Origin: an uncultured Prevotellaceae bacterium
GTDB taxonomy: Bacteria > Bacteroidota > Bacteroidia > Bacteroidales > Bacteroidaceae
DNA length: 5,811 bases
Direction of reading: 5' to 3'
NCBI GenBank assembly: GCA_958404085.1
Contig: CATXZX010000141.1
Span: 1 to 5,811, forward strand
Within the stretch, counting starts at the first letter, position 1, and the number at the start of each line of letters is the position of its first letter. Shown in pieces: positions 1 to 5,495 of the stretch. The notes under the pieces were generated by a model. It was not told where the DNA came from. It saw nothing but the letters and a program-made list of their open reading frames with translations, and did no database searches. Position numbers and translations under genes: made by a program.

Positions 1-914
1 GCGCGGAATGCGGCCATGCGTAGCGGCGACGAGCCGAAACCGTAAATCCATGTGTCGCCAATCTCTTCCCGGACGAGGGGGAGCCTGTTTCTCATCCGTT
101 CCAGGTCTTTCGCCACGCTGTCGAGTGTAGAAGCCATTACCTCCGCATGCGGGTATTTCCGGCGCAGCGATACGAAAATGTCTTTCACCTGTTCGGCCGA
201 ATGAGGTCCGTGGTTATCGCCCGTGAAGGCGAAGGCTACGGCTGTACGGCCGTCGGGTAGTATCGTCTCGCTGCCGTAATCGTCCTGGTACATCAGGATA
301 ATTTCGCTTCCGTCGGTACCGCGCCAGCGGCAAAGGTTCGGAATGTGCGGTACCTGGCTGGCCGGATTCACACCGATGTGCAGAAAACGGATTCCCGCGG
401 CGGCAAGCAGCGGGACAATGGCCTGCGTGTGTCCCGGAACGTCGGTCATTTTGGCGCCGATGGTCTGTTTTCCGAAGCGCCGGTCCAGTTTTTTCGACAG
501 GTTCAGCAATGTTTCGAACTGGGTGCGGTTCATGGATTCCGACTCCACCGTATAAGGCATGGCGTTCCATACGATATCGCCTTGTCCGACGGCTTGCTCG
601 AACTTCTCGCGTTGCGCCGGCGAAGCCTGTTCAAGGTACGACTGTACGAGCCAGGCCCCCGTTGTCCAGACGTAACGGTCTTCGCTTTTTTCCTTCCGCA
701 ACTGTTCGGCCACGTCGATAGCCCGGGGAATGAAATTCTGGATGTAGTTGCGTTCGACGGCTGAGCTTAAATCGGTGAAACCGATATCGAGATGCGTTTT
801 GAAGATGACGTGGACGCGGGTTATCTGGGCCTTCGTCGGCATGCCGAGCGTCAGAAGGACCAAGATTCCCAGGCAAATGCGGAAGTTCACATACAGTTGT
901 TTTCCTGTTTCCAT
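1..914 (-). CDS. DUF5054 family protein, GH38 alpha-mannosidase-like, secreted (partial, C-terminus beyond left edge)
   Basis: The first 304 codons are in the window; the gene continues past base 1. I recognise the family as DUF5054, distantly related to the GH38 alpha-mannosidase catalytic domain. The N-terminus has a hydrophobic signal peptide (core about residues 13-25, likely cut after KA near residue 29), so it should act in the periplasm or outside the cell. The segment FKTHLDIGFTD follows, with H41 and D43 matching the zinc-binding HxDxG motif of GH38. TDVPGHT around D158 matches the region that carries the GH38 nucleophile aspartate, and TGDNHGP lies near residues 231-237. The ATG at 914 gives a 28-bp overlap with the upstream GH120 gene. 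A GTG at 890 in the same frame would give a 4-bp GTGA overlap and a compact signal peptide (MNFRICLG...), so the true start is uncertain. Family membership is secure; a retaining, metal-dependent alpha-glycosidase activity is inference, and the substrate is unknown. Confidence 0.87.
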   Translation of the reverse strand, partial: METGKQLYVNFRICLGILVLLTLGMPTKAQITRVHVIFKTHLDIGFTDLSSAVERNYIQNFIPRAIDVAEQLRKEKSEDRYVWTTGAWLVQSYLEQASPAQREKFEQAVGQGDIVWNAMPYTVESESMNRTQFETLLNLSKKLDRRFGKQTIGAKMTDVPGHTQAIVPLLAAAGIRFLHIGVNPASQVPHIPNLCRWRGTDGSEIILMYQDDYGSETILPDGRTAVAFAFTGDNHGPHSAEQVKDIFVSLRRKYPHAEVMASTLDSVAKDLERMRNRLPLVREEIGDTWIYGFGSSPLRMAAFR

Positions 915-2800
915 ACTTGTATGCGTTTTAGCGGCGATGTAAATTCAACCGGGCCTATACAGGGTGCTTCGGCCCTGCGCGGTTTTCCGAAATAGTCGGT
1001 CCGGAGTTCGAACGGAGTGCCGTCGGCCAGTTCATAAGGCAGTCCCGTGAGCCGCGTAATGCCCAGTCGTGCCTTGTCGACCCGTGTTCCTTCCATTGAA
1101 GGCATTTGCCCGTCGGGCAAGTCCCATGTCAGGAACACTCCGTTCTCGTTCTCTTCCAGTTTCAGGTTCGGGTTATAGCTGTCGTATGCGCCGCCCTGCT
1201 GCTTGTCGGCAATGGGTTTTGCCCCGTTACAGAAGATGTTGTGACTGGCATGTATGGCCCATTTCGCTTTGTCGTACACTTGCAGTCCGTAGCGCTCCTT
1301 CGTGTTTTTTCCACCTATGAAGAGGTTGTTGTAGAAGCGGTGGTCGCCGTTCGTGATGGTCCGGAAACCCTTTACATCTGTGGAGTGAGGTTCGTGGTAA
1401 GGCGTGTAGCGCGAATCGTCGCGCGGGGTAATGATACCGGCAAACAAGTTGTTGACGTATGCCACGCCGTCCGTGTTTTCGAGAAGCGACGCGCCCGAAA
1501 GAAACAGGTTGTTGTCGACAATGATAGGCCCGTGGTCCACCTCGGTGAACAAATCCCGGTCGTTGTGGTAGAACAGGTTGGACGAAACGTGTGCCCCCTG
1601 TGCCATCCAGTCCAGCCAGACGCCATACCCGCAGCGGTGTATGCGGTTGTTGTGTATGTACGTGTCGATAGCGCCGTGCAGTTTGATACCGGCCATCTCG
1701 GCTCCGCCATACTGCCGCTTGGCCCAGATGTTGTAAATGTGGTTTCCGTAAATTTCGCAGAACGCACCTCCCATGCTTCCGCAGATAGCTGTCTGTTCGC
1801 AGTCGGATATGACGTTGTTCCGGACAATGTGTCCGCCCACGTGCTCTTTGTTCCATCCGTTACGGAGTGTCCGGAATATCACTTCGATGTAGTGGAGCGT
1901 ACCGTCCAGGCGCGGGTCTGTGCATTCCAGGTTGTGGCCGGTTCCCCGTTCCTTGCCCAGCGAGATGCCGTTGCTGCGTGAATTTTTGATGCGGTTGTTC
2001 TCGATAATCCATCCCTTGCACCAGTGTGTGGCAATCATCCCTACCTGTTCCGCCGTGGGTGCCCCCCACTGCGTAGCTGCCTGGCTGACGTGGAACCCGC
2101 GTATGGTGATGTAGTTCAGTCCCTGCCGTGTGGGATAGAAGCATGTGGGCCTTACGGTAATCTCTACCGTGTTTTTGTTGGGATCGTCTGCGCCGAAGTG
2201 GGCATACAGCGTCGTCGTCTCGCCGCCTACTTCGGCAAACCAGGCGGCCGTAGAGCCTTGCGGGTCGCGCACGGTGCGCAGGGTGTCGGGACGGATGACC
2301 TTTTCGAGCGACGCCGCCTCGTAGAGCGAGACATCATTCAGGTAGATATCGCCCGTGTGGAAAGTGCGTCCGTTGGTCCACAGCCAGTCGCCGAAAAGTT
2401 TTTCGGCAAACGGATTGTGGTTGCCGAAGAGCGTATTCGGCACGACGGCCATCCAAGTGCCCGGCGCACCCTTTACCTTTTTCCAGTTGCCGACCACTTC
2501 CGACCCTTTCAGTTCCGCCTTTTCGCCTTCGGCCACGCGGTACAGGATGCGCCGGTCGTTGCTTTCACCGCCGTTCAGCGGGTTCACCCATTCGCGGTAC
2601 ACGCCGTTGTGTACCGTGACCGTGTCGCCCGGCAACGCCTTCTGGGCCGCGGCGTTGATGGTGCGCAGGGGCATTTTCTTCGAGCCTTCGTTACAATCTT
2701 TTCCGGTTACGGATACGTGGTACTCGCGGGCCGCGGCGTTCAGCGCGGCCAGTGCGAAGAGCGGTACGATGATTCGTCGCAGTTGGGGGAATTCGTTCAT
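887..2800 (-). CDS. GH120 family beta-xylosidase-like right-handed beta-helix glycosidase, secreted
   Basis: This is a complete protein of 637 residues. A signal peptide (arginines at 8-9, hydrophobic core about 10-20, likely cut after NAAA at residue 24) predicts export. Residues about 26-72 form the DUF1565-like opening (YHVSVTGKD ... GDTVTVHNGVYREWV). The rest is a parallel beta-helix with recurrent NN/N-ladder turns (HIVRNNVI, YGNHIYNI, IHNNRIHRC, VSSNLFYHN, VDNNLFLSG, YVNNLFAG, FYNNLFIGG). It closely resembles GH120 XylC of Thermoanaerobacterium saccharolyticum as I remember it. The catalytic pair is visible: D397 in VWLDW (nucleophile) and E420 in LFTEVDHGP (acid/base). Their 23-residue spacing equals that of D382 and E405 in XylC. 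GH120 enzymes release xylose from beta-xylosides or xylo-oligosaccharides with retention. The start at 2800 is the ATG that gives a proper signal peptide, 41 bp after a -7 promoter element. The gene is co-transcribed with the overlapping DUF5054 gene. Family is near certain; xylose specificity is inferred. Confidence 0.94.
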   Translation of the reverse strand: MNEFPQLRRIIVPLFALAALNAAAREYHVSVTGKDCNEGSKKMPLRTINAAAQKALPGDTVTVHNGVYREWVNPLNGGESNDRRILYRVAEGEKAELKGSEVVGNWKKVKGAPGTWMAVVPNTLFGNHNPFAEKLFGDWLWTNGRTFHTGDIYLNDVSLYEAASLEKVIRPDTLRTVRDPQGSTAAWFAEVGGETTTLYAHFGADDPNKNTVEITVRPTCFYPTRQGLNYITIRGFHVSQAATQWGAPTAEQVGMIATHWCKGWIIENNRIKNSRSNGISLGKERGTGHNLECTDPRLDGTLHYIEVIFRTLRNGWNKEHVGGHIVRNNVISDCEQTAICGSMGGAFCEIYGNHIYNIWAKRQYGGAEMAGIKLHGAIDTYIHNNRIHRCGYGVWLDWMAQGAHVSSNLFYHNDRDLFTEVDHGPIIVDNNLFLSGASLLENTDGVAYVNNLFAGIITPRDDSRYTPYHEPHSTDVKGFRTITNGDHRFYNNLFIGGKNTKERYGLQVYDKAKWAIHASHNIFCNGAKPIADKQQGGAYDSYNPNLKLEENENGVFLTWDLPDGQMPSMEGTRVDKARLGITRLTGLPYELADGTPFELRTDYFGKPRRAEAPCIGPVEFTSPLKRIQVWKQENNCM

Positions 2801-2841
2801 TCTATTCTTGTTTTAAGATGAGTTGATATGCGTCTGTTTTA

Positions 2842-2849
2842 CAAAGATA
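2842..2849 (-). promoter_or_regulatory. Bacteroidetes -7 promoter element for the GH120-DUF5054 operon
   Basis: The minus strand reads TATCTTTG, an exact match to the Bacteroidetes -7 consensus TAnnTTTG, 41 bp upstream of the GH120 ATG. No clear TTTG is present at the -33 position. Instead, an 8-bp palindrome CGCATGCG (2862-2869) lies just upstream of the -7 box. The weak -33 would fit a promoter that needs an activator, but that is inference. Confidence 0.65.
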
Positions 2850-2899
2850 AGCAGAACTGTCCGCATGCGCTCGTTTTGTATTTGCAATCCGGAAAACAA

Positions 2900-2913
2900 T
2901 TGATTTGAATCAA
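2900..2913. promoter_or_regulatory. Short inverted repeat, candidate operator upstream of GH120
   Basis: TTGATT-TG-AATCAA is a perfect 6-bp inverted repeat with a 2-bp centre, about 50 bp upstream of the GH120 -7 element. The centre is too short for a stable RNA hairpin, so if it matters it would be as a dimeric protein-binding site. Regulator unknown; a chance palindrome in AT-rich sequence is possible. Confidence 0.25.
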
Positions 2914-2914
2914 A

Positions 2915-2933
2915 CGCCCGTCGGGGCAGGGCG
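2915..2933 (-). terminator. Possible weak terminator after GH16
   Basis: On the minus strand, CGCCC and GGGCG can pair around a 9-nt loop, starting 13 nt after the GH16 stop codon. Only TTTGATT follows, not a strong T-run. An alternative 4-bp stem (GCCC-CGAC-GGGC) lies inside the same stretch. Termination is probably partial, so GH16 transcripts may read into GH120. Confidence 0.3.
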
Positions 2934-2946
2934 GGTGTTGTGCGGT

Positions 2947-3723
2947 TTATTCGCGCAGCGCGTGGAATTTTACCCAGTCCACCTCCAGCGTGGCCGGCAG
3001 CTGGCGCGGGTCGGCGCTGCCCACCCATTGTCCCTCGAGCTGCATGTCGATGAGCAGGTAAAAGGGCGTGCCGAAGGGGTATTGTCCCTTCTCGTTCGTC
3101 TCGATGCGCGGATAGCTGAATGTCCGTTTCCCGTTGATGGAGAAAACGAGGCTGTCCGGCAGAATCTCTACGGCGTATACGTTGTAGCCGTCCGGGTCTA
3201 TGCGGCCTGTCGAGCCGTTTCGCGGGTTTCGGTCCTTTTTCAGTACATACGTATAGTACGTGTGTATCGTCTGGTACGCGATGCTGTCGCGGTTCAGCCG
3301 TTCCATGATGTCTATTTCGCCTCCGTCGGGCCATTTCGCATCGTTGGGCAGCATCCAGATGGCGGGCCATGCGCCTTTAGCCCCTTTTATCCGTGCCTTT
3401 ACTTCCACCTTGCCGTAACCGATGGTTTTCTTGTCGCGCGTATAGATGCCTCCGGTCAGGAAACGCGCCGTGTCCTGCGGTACGAGTCCCTCGTTGGCTA
3501 CGCCATAGAGCGTCAGGCGTCCGCCCGACACCTTGTAGAGCGAAGGATCGGGCGACATGTGGCGGTTCCAGTCGCTCCCCCCGCGCGGAATCTTCGTCCA
3601 TTTCGTTTCATCGAAGTGCTTTCCGCTGAAGTTTTCTTTCCATACAAGGCGATAGCGCGGCGTCTGGGCAAACGTTCCGCCCATCCATCCCGCCAACAAG
3701 AGCAGGCTTAAAAGTTTTTTCAT
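2947..3723 (-). CDS. GH16 family endo-beta-glycosidase (laminarinase-type), secreted
   Basis: A 258-residue protein made of a signal peptide plus one GH16 catalytic domain, with no accessory binding module. The signal peptide is MKK, a leucine-rich core, and a probable cut after TFA at residue 19. There is no lipobox cysteine, so a soluble periplasmic or secreted enzyme is expected. The GH16 signature GGEIDIMER gives E136 as nucleophile, D138 as helper and E141 as acid/base; the six-residue ExDxxE form is the laminarinase-type (beta-bulge) variant. Other typical elements are GGIYTRDK (91-98), YGKVEVKARI (103-112), WPAIWMLP (119-126), LLIDMQLEGQW (223-233) and the closing strand LEVDWVKFHA. 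GH16 enzymes cut internal beta-1,3 or beta-1,4 bonds in glucans or galactans with retention, and some gut members act on mucin O-glycans. The substrate cannot be fixed from sequence. It heads the minus-strand cluster, with its own promoter at 3748-3755. Confidence 0.93.
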   Translation of the reverse strand: MKKLLSLLLLAGWMGGTFAQTPRYRLVWKENFSGKHFDETKWTKIPRGGSDWNRHMSPDPSLYKVSGGRLTLYGVANEGLVPQDTARFLTGGIYTRDKKTIGYGKVEVKARIKGAKGAWPAIWMLPNDAKWPDGGEIDIMERLNRDSIAYQTIHTYYTYVLKKDRNPRNGSTGRIDPDGYNVYAVEILPDSLVFSINGKRTFSYPRIETNEKGQYPFGTPFYLLIDMQLEGQWVGSADPRQLPATLEVDWVKFHALRE

Positions 3724-3747
3724 TGTGAATAGGGTTTATAAGTTTTA

Positions 3748-3755
3748 CAAAAGTA
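3748..3755 (-). promoter_or_regulatory. Bacteroidetes -7 promoter element for GH16
   Basis: The minus strand reads TACTTTTG, an exact TAnnTTTG match, with 24 bp between the box and the GH16 ATG. No clear -33 TTTG is found about 20 bp upstream; the spacer there is a T-rich run that is one arm of the inverted repeat at 3758-3803. Confidence 0.65.
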
Positions 3756-3757
3756 AG

Positions 3758-3803
3758 AAAAAAGGAACGGATTATGTTTCCTTGCATACCTTTTTCCTTT
3801 TTT
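3758..3803. repeat. Perfect 10-bp inverted repeat between divergent promoters
   Basis: AAAAAAGGAA (3758-3767) is mirrored exactly by TTCCTTTTTT (3794-3803), with 26 bp between the arms. The inner edge of the left arm almost touches the GH16 -7 box, and the right arm ends 26 bp before the plus-strand -7 box at 3830. The position suits a shared operator, but the arms are homopolymer-rich, so low complexity may explain part of the match. Confidence 0.35.
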
Positions 3804-3829
3804 ATATACGGTTTCCGACGTTTTTTCCG

Positions 3830-3837
3830 TAAGTTTG
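3830..3837 (+). promoter_or_regulatory. Bacteroidetes -7 promoter element for the lipoprotein gene
   Basis: TAAGTTTG is an exact TAnnTTTG match, 28 bp before the ATG at 3866, the same geometry as the GH16 promoter. No clear -33 TTTG is present. The box lies next to 5-bp arms TACGG (3807-3811) and CCGTA (3827-3831), whose significance is unclear. Confidence 0.6.
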
Positions 3838-3865
3838 CCGCACAAGAACCTATTTTTTTTGTGAG

Positions 3866-4264
3866 ATGAAACAACAAATGATGCAACGAGTGCGGTGGAA
3901 CATACGTCAGTGGCCGCTGTTTTTATTCTTCTGTCTGGCTTTGCCGCTCCTGTCTTCGTGCGAAGACGACCGTTGGCGCATTCACGATTTCCTGGAAGGT
4001 ACGTGGATATCGAACGACGACCTGCACGATGTCTATACCTTGCGTTTCAACCGGAACGGGACGGGCCTGGTGGAAGAGCGCTATGACGGTTTTCCGGAAT
4101 GGACGGACAGTTTCGACTGGGAGGTGGACCAGGATTACATTTATGTATGGTATCATTCCGACGGCGTGCGCGAGCGGTGGCTGTACGATACCGACCGCCG
4201 CGGCCTGCTCTACGTAGACGGCATCAACGGCGAGTACGAGATTCGCTTTGCGCGCTGGCGGTAG
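3866..4264 (+). CDS. Small outer-membrane lipoprotein, lipocalin-like beta protein of unknown function
   Basis: This is a 132-residue protein with a lipoprotein signal peptide: basic start, hydrophobic core at about 17-29, and lipobox LSSC with C32 as the lipidated residue. The residues after the cysteine are E-D-D, resembling the acidic export signal that sends Bacteroidetes lipoproteins to the cell surface. The mature part (about 100 residues) is rich in aromatic and acidic residues. It begins with FLEGTWISND (42-51), followed by alternating strand-like stretches (VYTLRFNRNGTGLVEE, YIYVWYH, RWLYDT, GLLYVDG, YEIRFARWR). The GTW opening and NRNGTG turn recall small lipocalin-like lipoproteins of Bacteroidetes, but I cannot assign a defined family. 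There are no catalytic motifs, so a binding or structural role is more likely. The start at 3866 follows a good -7 box; internal ATGs at 3878 and 3881 are less likely. It is transcribed divergently from GH16. Confidence 0.85.
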   Translation: MKQQMMQRVRWNIRQWPLFLFFCLALPLLSSCEDDRWRIHDFLEGTWISNDDLHDVYTLRFNRNGTGLVEERYDGFPEWTDSFDWEVDQDYIYVWYHSDGVRERWLYDTDRRGLLYVDGINGEYEIRFARWR

Positions 4265-4265
4265 A

Positions 4266-4285
4266 GCCACCGTCTGCCGTGGCAG
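4266..4285 (+). other. Small hairpin just after the lipoprotein stop
   Basis: Two alternative pairings overlap here: GCCAC (4266-4270) with GTGGC (4279-4283), and the 12-bp palindromic CTGCC-GT-GGCAG (4274-4285). No T-run follows, so this is not a conventional intrinsic terminator. It may stabilise the 3' end of the lipoprotein message or mean nothing. Confidence 0.25.
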
Positions 4286-4301
4286 GCAAGCGCCGGGACC
4301 T

Positions 4302-4338
4302 GCTCCGGAAAAATATCTCCGTGCTATTTTTTCGGAGC
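4302..4338 (+). other. Long 14-bp hairpin in the gap before the EEP-family gene
   Basis: GCTCCGGAAAAATA (4302-4315) pairs with TATTTTTTCGGAGC (4325-4338) over 14 positions with a single G-U, enclosing a 9-nt loop. The stem has a GC-rich base and an AT-rich top. Within the same stretch CTCCG (4317-4321) can compete for CGGAG (4333-4337), giving an alternative shorter hairpin. The next T-run (CTTTTTC) starts 6 nt after the stem, which is unlike a standard intrinsic terminator. It could be an atypical terminator for the lipoprotein gene, a leader structure of the downstream gene, or an mRNA-stability element. The rest of the gap (to 4423) holds one more weak pairing, GGCGG (4362-4366) with CCGCC (4382-4386), and no clear TAnnTTTG box. 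Confidence 0.5.
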
Positions 4339-4423
4339 GCCCAGCTTTTTCAAAAAACCTCGGCGGTCGTATCCGGAAGGCCCGCCCGGCAGTAGCATGT
4401 CTATACAAGAAAAAACGAGAAAT

Positions 4424-5446
4424 ATGAAGAAATGGATGAGTATGCTCCTCCTGTTGTTCTGCGTGGCAGGATGGGGCCGAAAGAACAACACGTTTACGGT
4501 TCTGCAGTGGAACATCTGGCAGGAAGGCACGCAGGTAAAGGGCGGATACGAGGCCATCATCGATGAACTGGAGCGTCTCCGTCCCGATTTCGTGACCTTC
4601 AGCGAGGTGCGCAATTACCGCGGAACGAATTTCATAGCACGCGTCGTGGCCTCGATGAAGGCCCGCGGATTGGATTATTACGGCTTTTACAGCGACGATA
4701 CGGGACTGCTGAGCCGCTATCCGATAACCGATTCGGTGGCCGTATTCCCCGTGAAGAACGACCACGGCAGTGTCCACAAACTGGTCAGCAGCGTGCATGG
4801 CCGCGAGGTGGCTGTCTATACGGCCCACCTGGACTATCTGGACGATGCCTACTACAACGTGCGCGGTTACGACGGCAGCACGTGGCGCGAAATACCCCTT
4901 CCGAAGACCGTAGAAGAGGTGTTGGAACGGAATGCGAAGTCGCAGCGCGACGAGGGCATAGCCGCCTTCATAGCCGAAGCGCGCAAAGACCTGGCGGCAG
5001 GCCGTTGCGTGATATTGGGAGGCGACTTCAACGAACCGTCGCACCTGGACTGGACCGAGGCTACGCGTTATCTGTACGACCATCGCGGCATGGTGATACC
5101 CTGGCCGCAGACCGTGGCCCTCGAGAAGGCCGGTTATACGGACTGTTTCCGGGCCATTTATCCCAATCCGGTGACTCATCCCGGCATTACGTTCCCCACA
5201 GACAATCCGCTGGTGCCGGTAGAGCGGCTCACGTGGGCACCGAATGCCGATGAGCGCGACCGCATCGACTACTTGTTCTGCCAGGGACGGGGATTGCAGG
5301 TAACGGACTGCCGCCTGTTCGGCCCGGAGGGGAGCATTGCATACGGGCGGCGCGTTCCGAACAGCGTGTCGGACCGTTTTATCAAGCCGCTGGGCGTATG
5401 GCCAACCGACCACAAGGCGCTGCTGGCTACGTTCCGTCTGAAATAA
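4424..5446 (+). CDS. Secreted endonuclease/exonuclease/phosphatase (EEP) superfamily hydrolase
   Basis: This is a 340-residue metal-dependent phosphoester hydrolase of the EEP (DNase I-like) superfamily. The motifs appear in the expected order: LQWNIW (N30, metal/active site), FSEVRN (E61, metal), TAHLDY (H135, catalytic region), GGDFNEPS (D201 and N203), RIDYLF (D282) and TDHKALLATF (D329-H330, catalytic pair). All key positions are intact, so it should be active. The N-terminus is basic then leucine-rich (MKKWMSMLLLLFCVAGWG), predicting export; no acceptable lipobox surrounds C13. I chose the ATG at 4424 because it starts exactly at this signal peptide; an in-frame ATG at 4397 would add nine polar residues ahead of it. 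Secreted members attack nucleic acids, phospholipids such as sphingomyelin, or sugar and inositol phosphates, and the sequence does not say which. It lies 159 bp after the lipoprotein gene and 49 bp before the thioesterase gene. Confidence 0.9.
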   Translation: MKKWMSMLLLLFCVAGWGRKNNTFTVLQWNIWQEGTQVKGGYEAIIDELERLRPDFVTFSEVRNYRGTNFIARVVASMKARGLDYYGFYSDDTGLLSRYPITDSVAVFPVKNDHGSVHKLVSSVHGREVAVYTAHLDYLDDAYYNVRGYDGSTWREIPLPKTVEEVLERNAKSQRDEGIAAFIAEARKDLAAGRCVILGGDFNEPSHLDWTEATRYLYDHRGMVIPWPQTVALEKAGYTDCFRAIYPNPVTHPGITFPTDNPLVPVERLTWAPNADERDRIDYLFCQGRGLQVTDCRLFGPEGSIAYGRRVPNSVSDRFIKPLGVWPTDHKALLATFRLK

Positions 5447-5460
5447 GGGCGTTTTATACC

Positions 5461-5468
5461 TGTATTTG
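5461..5468 (+). promoter_or_regulatory. Near-consensus -7 element before the thioesterase gene
   Basis: TGTATTTG matches TAnnTTTG at five of six fixed positions (G for A at position 2). It stands 27 bp before the ATG at 5496, the same spacing as the better promoters in this window. It may give the thioesterase its own transcript in addition to read-through from the upstream gene. Confidence 0.35.
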
Positions 5469-5495
5469 TATCAGCCAAGAAAAAATAGAATCCGA

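Noticed and set aside
1106..1981. Plus-strand open frame of 291 codons antisense to GH120
   Set aside because: It is valine-rich and motif-free and lies wholly inside the unmistakable GH120 gene; a mirror frame of a biased coding sequence.
2024..2821. Plus-strand open frame of 265 codons antisense to the 5' half of GH120
   Set aside because: It lies almost entirely within the GH120 coding sequence and shows no domain or signal peptide.
2905..3711. Plus-strand open frame of 268 codons antisense to GH16
   Set aside because: It covers the whole GH16 domain on the wrong strand, without motifs or a promoter.
4324..4395. Short minus-strand frame encoding DRRGFLKKLG, which resembles a twin-arginine (Tat) signal motif
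   Set aside because: The frame ends six residues later with no hydrophobic segment, has no promoter, and overlaps the structured gap; most likely coincidence, or at best a decayed remnant.
4397..4423. Upstream ATG that would extend the EEP protein by nine residues
   Set aside because: The extra residues are polar and would bury the signal peptide's natural MKK start; the ATG at 4424 is a better fit.
3923..5413. Minus-strand open frame of 496 codons antisense to the lipoprotein and EEP genes
   Set aside because: It spans two well-supported plus-strand genes and the gap between them, has no recognisable motifs, and is explained by strong third-position GC bias, which suppresses stops on the opposite strand.
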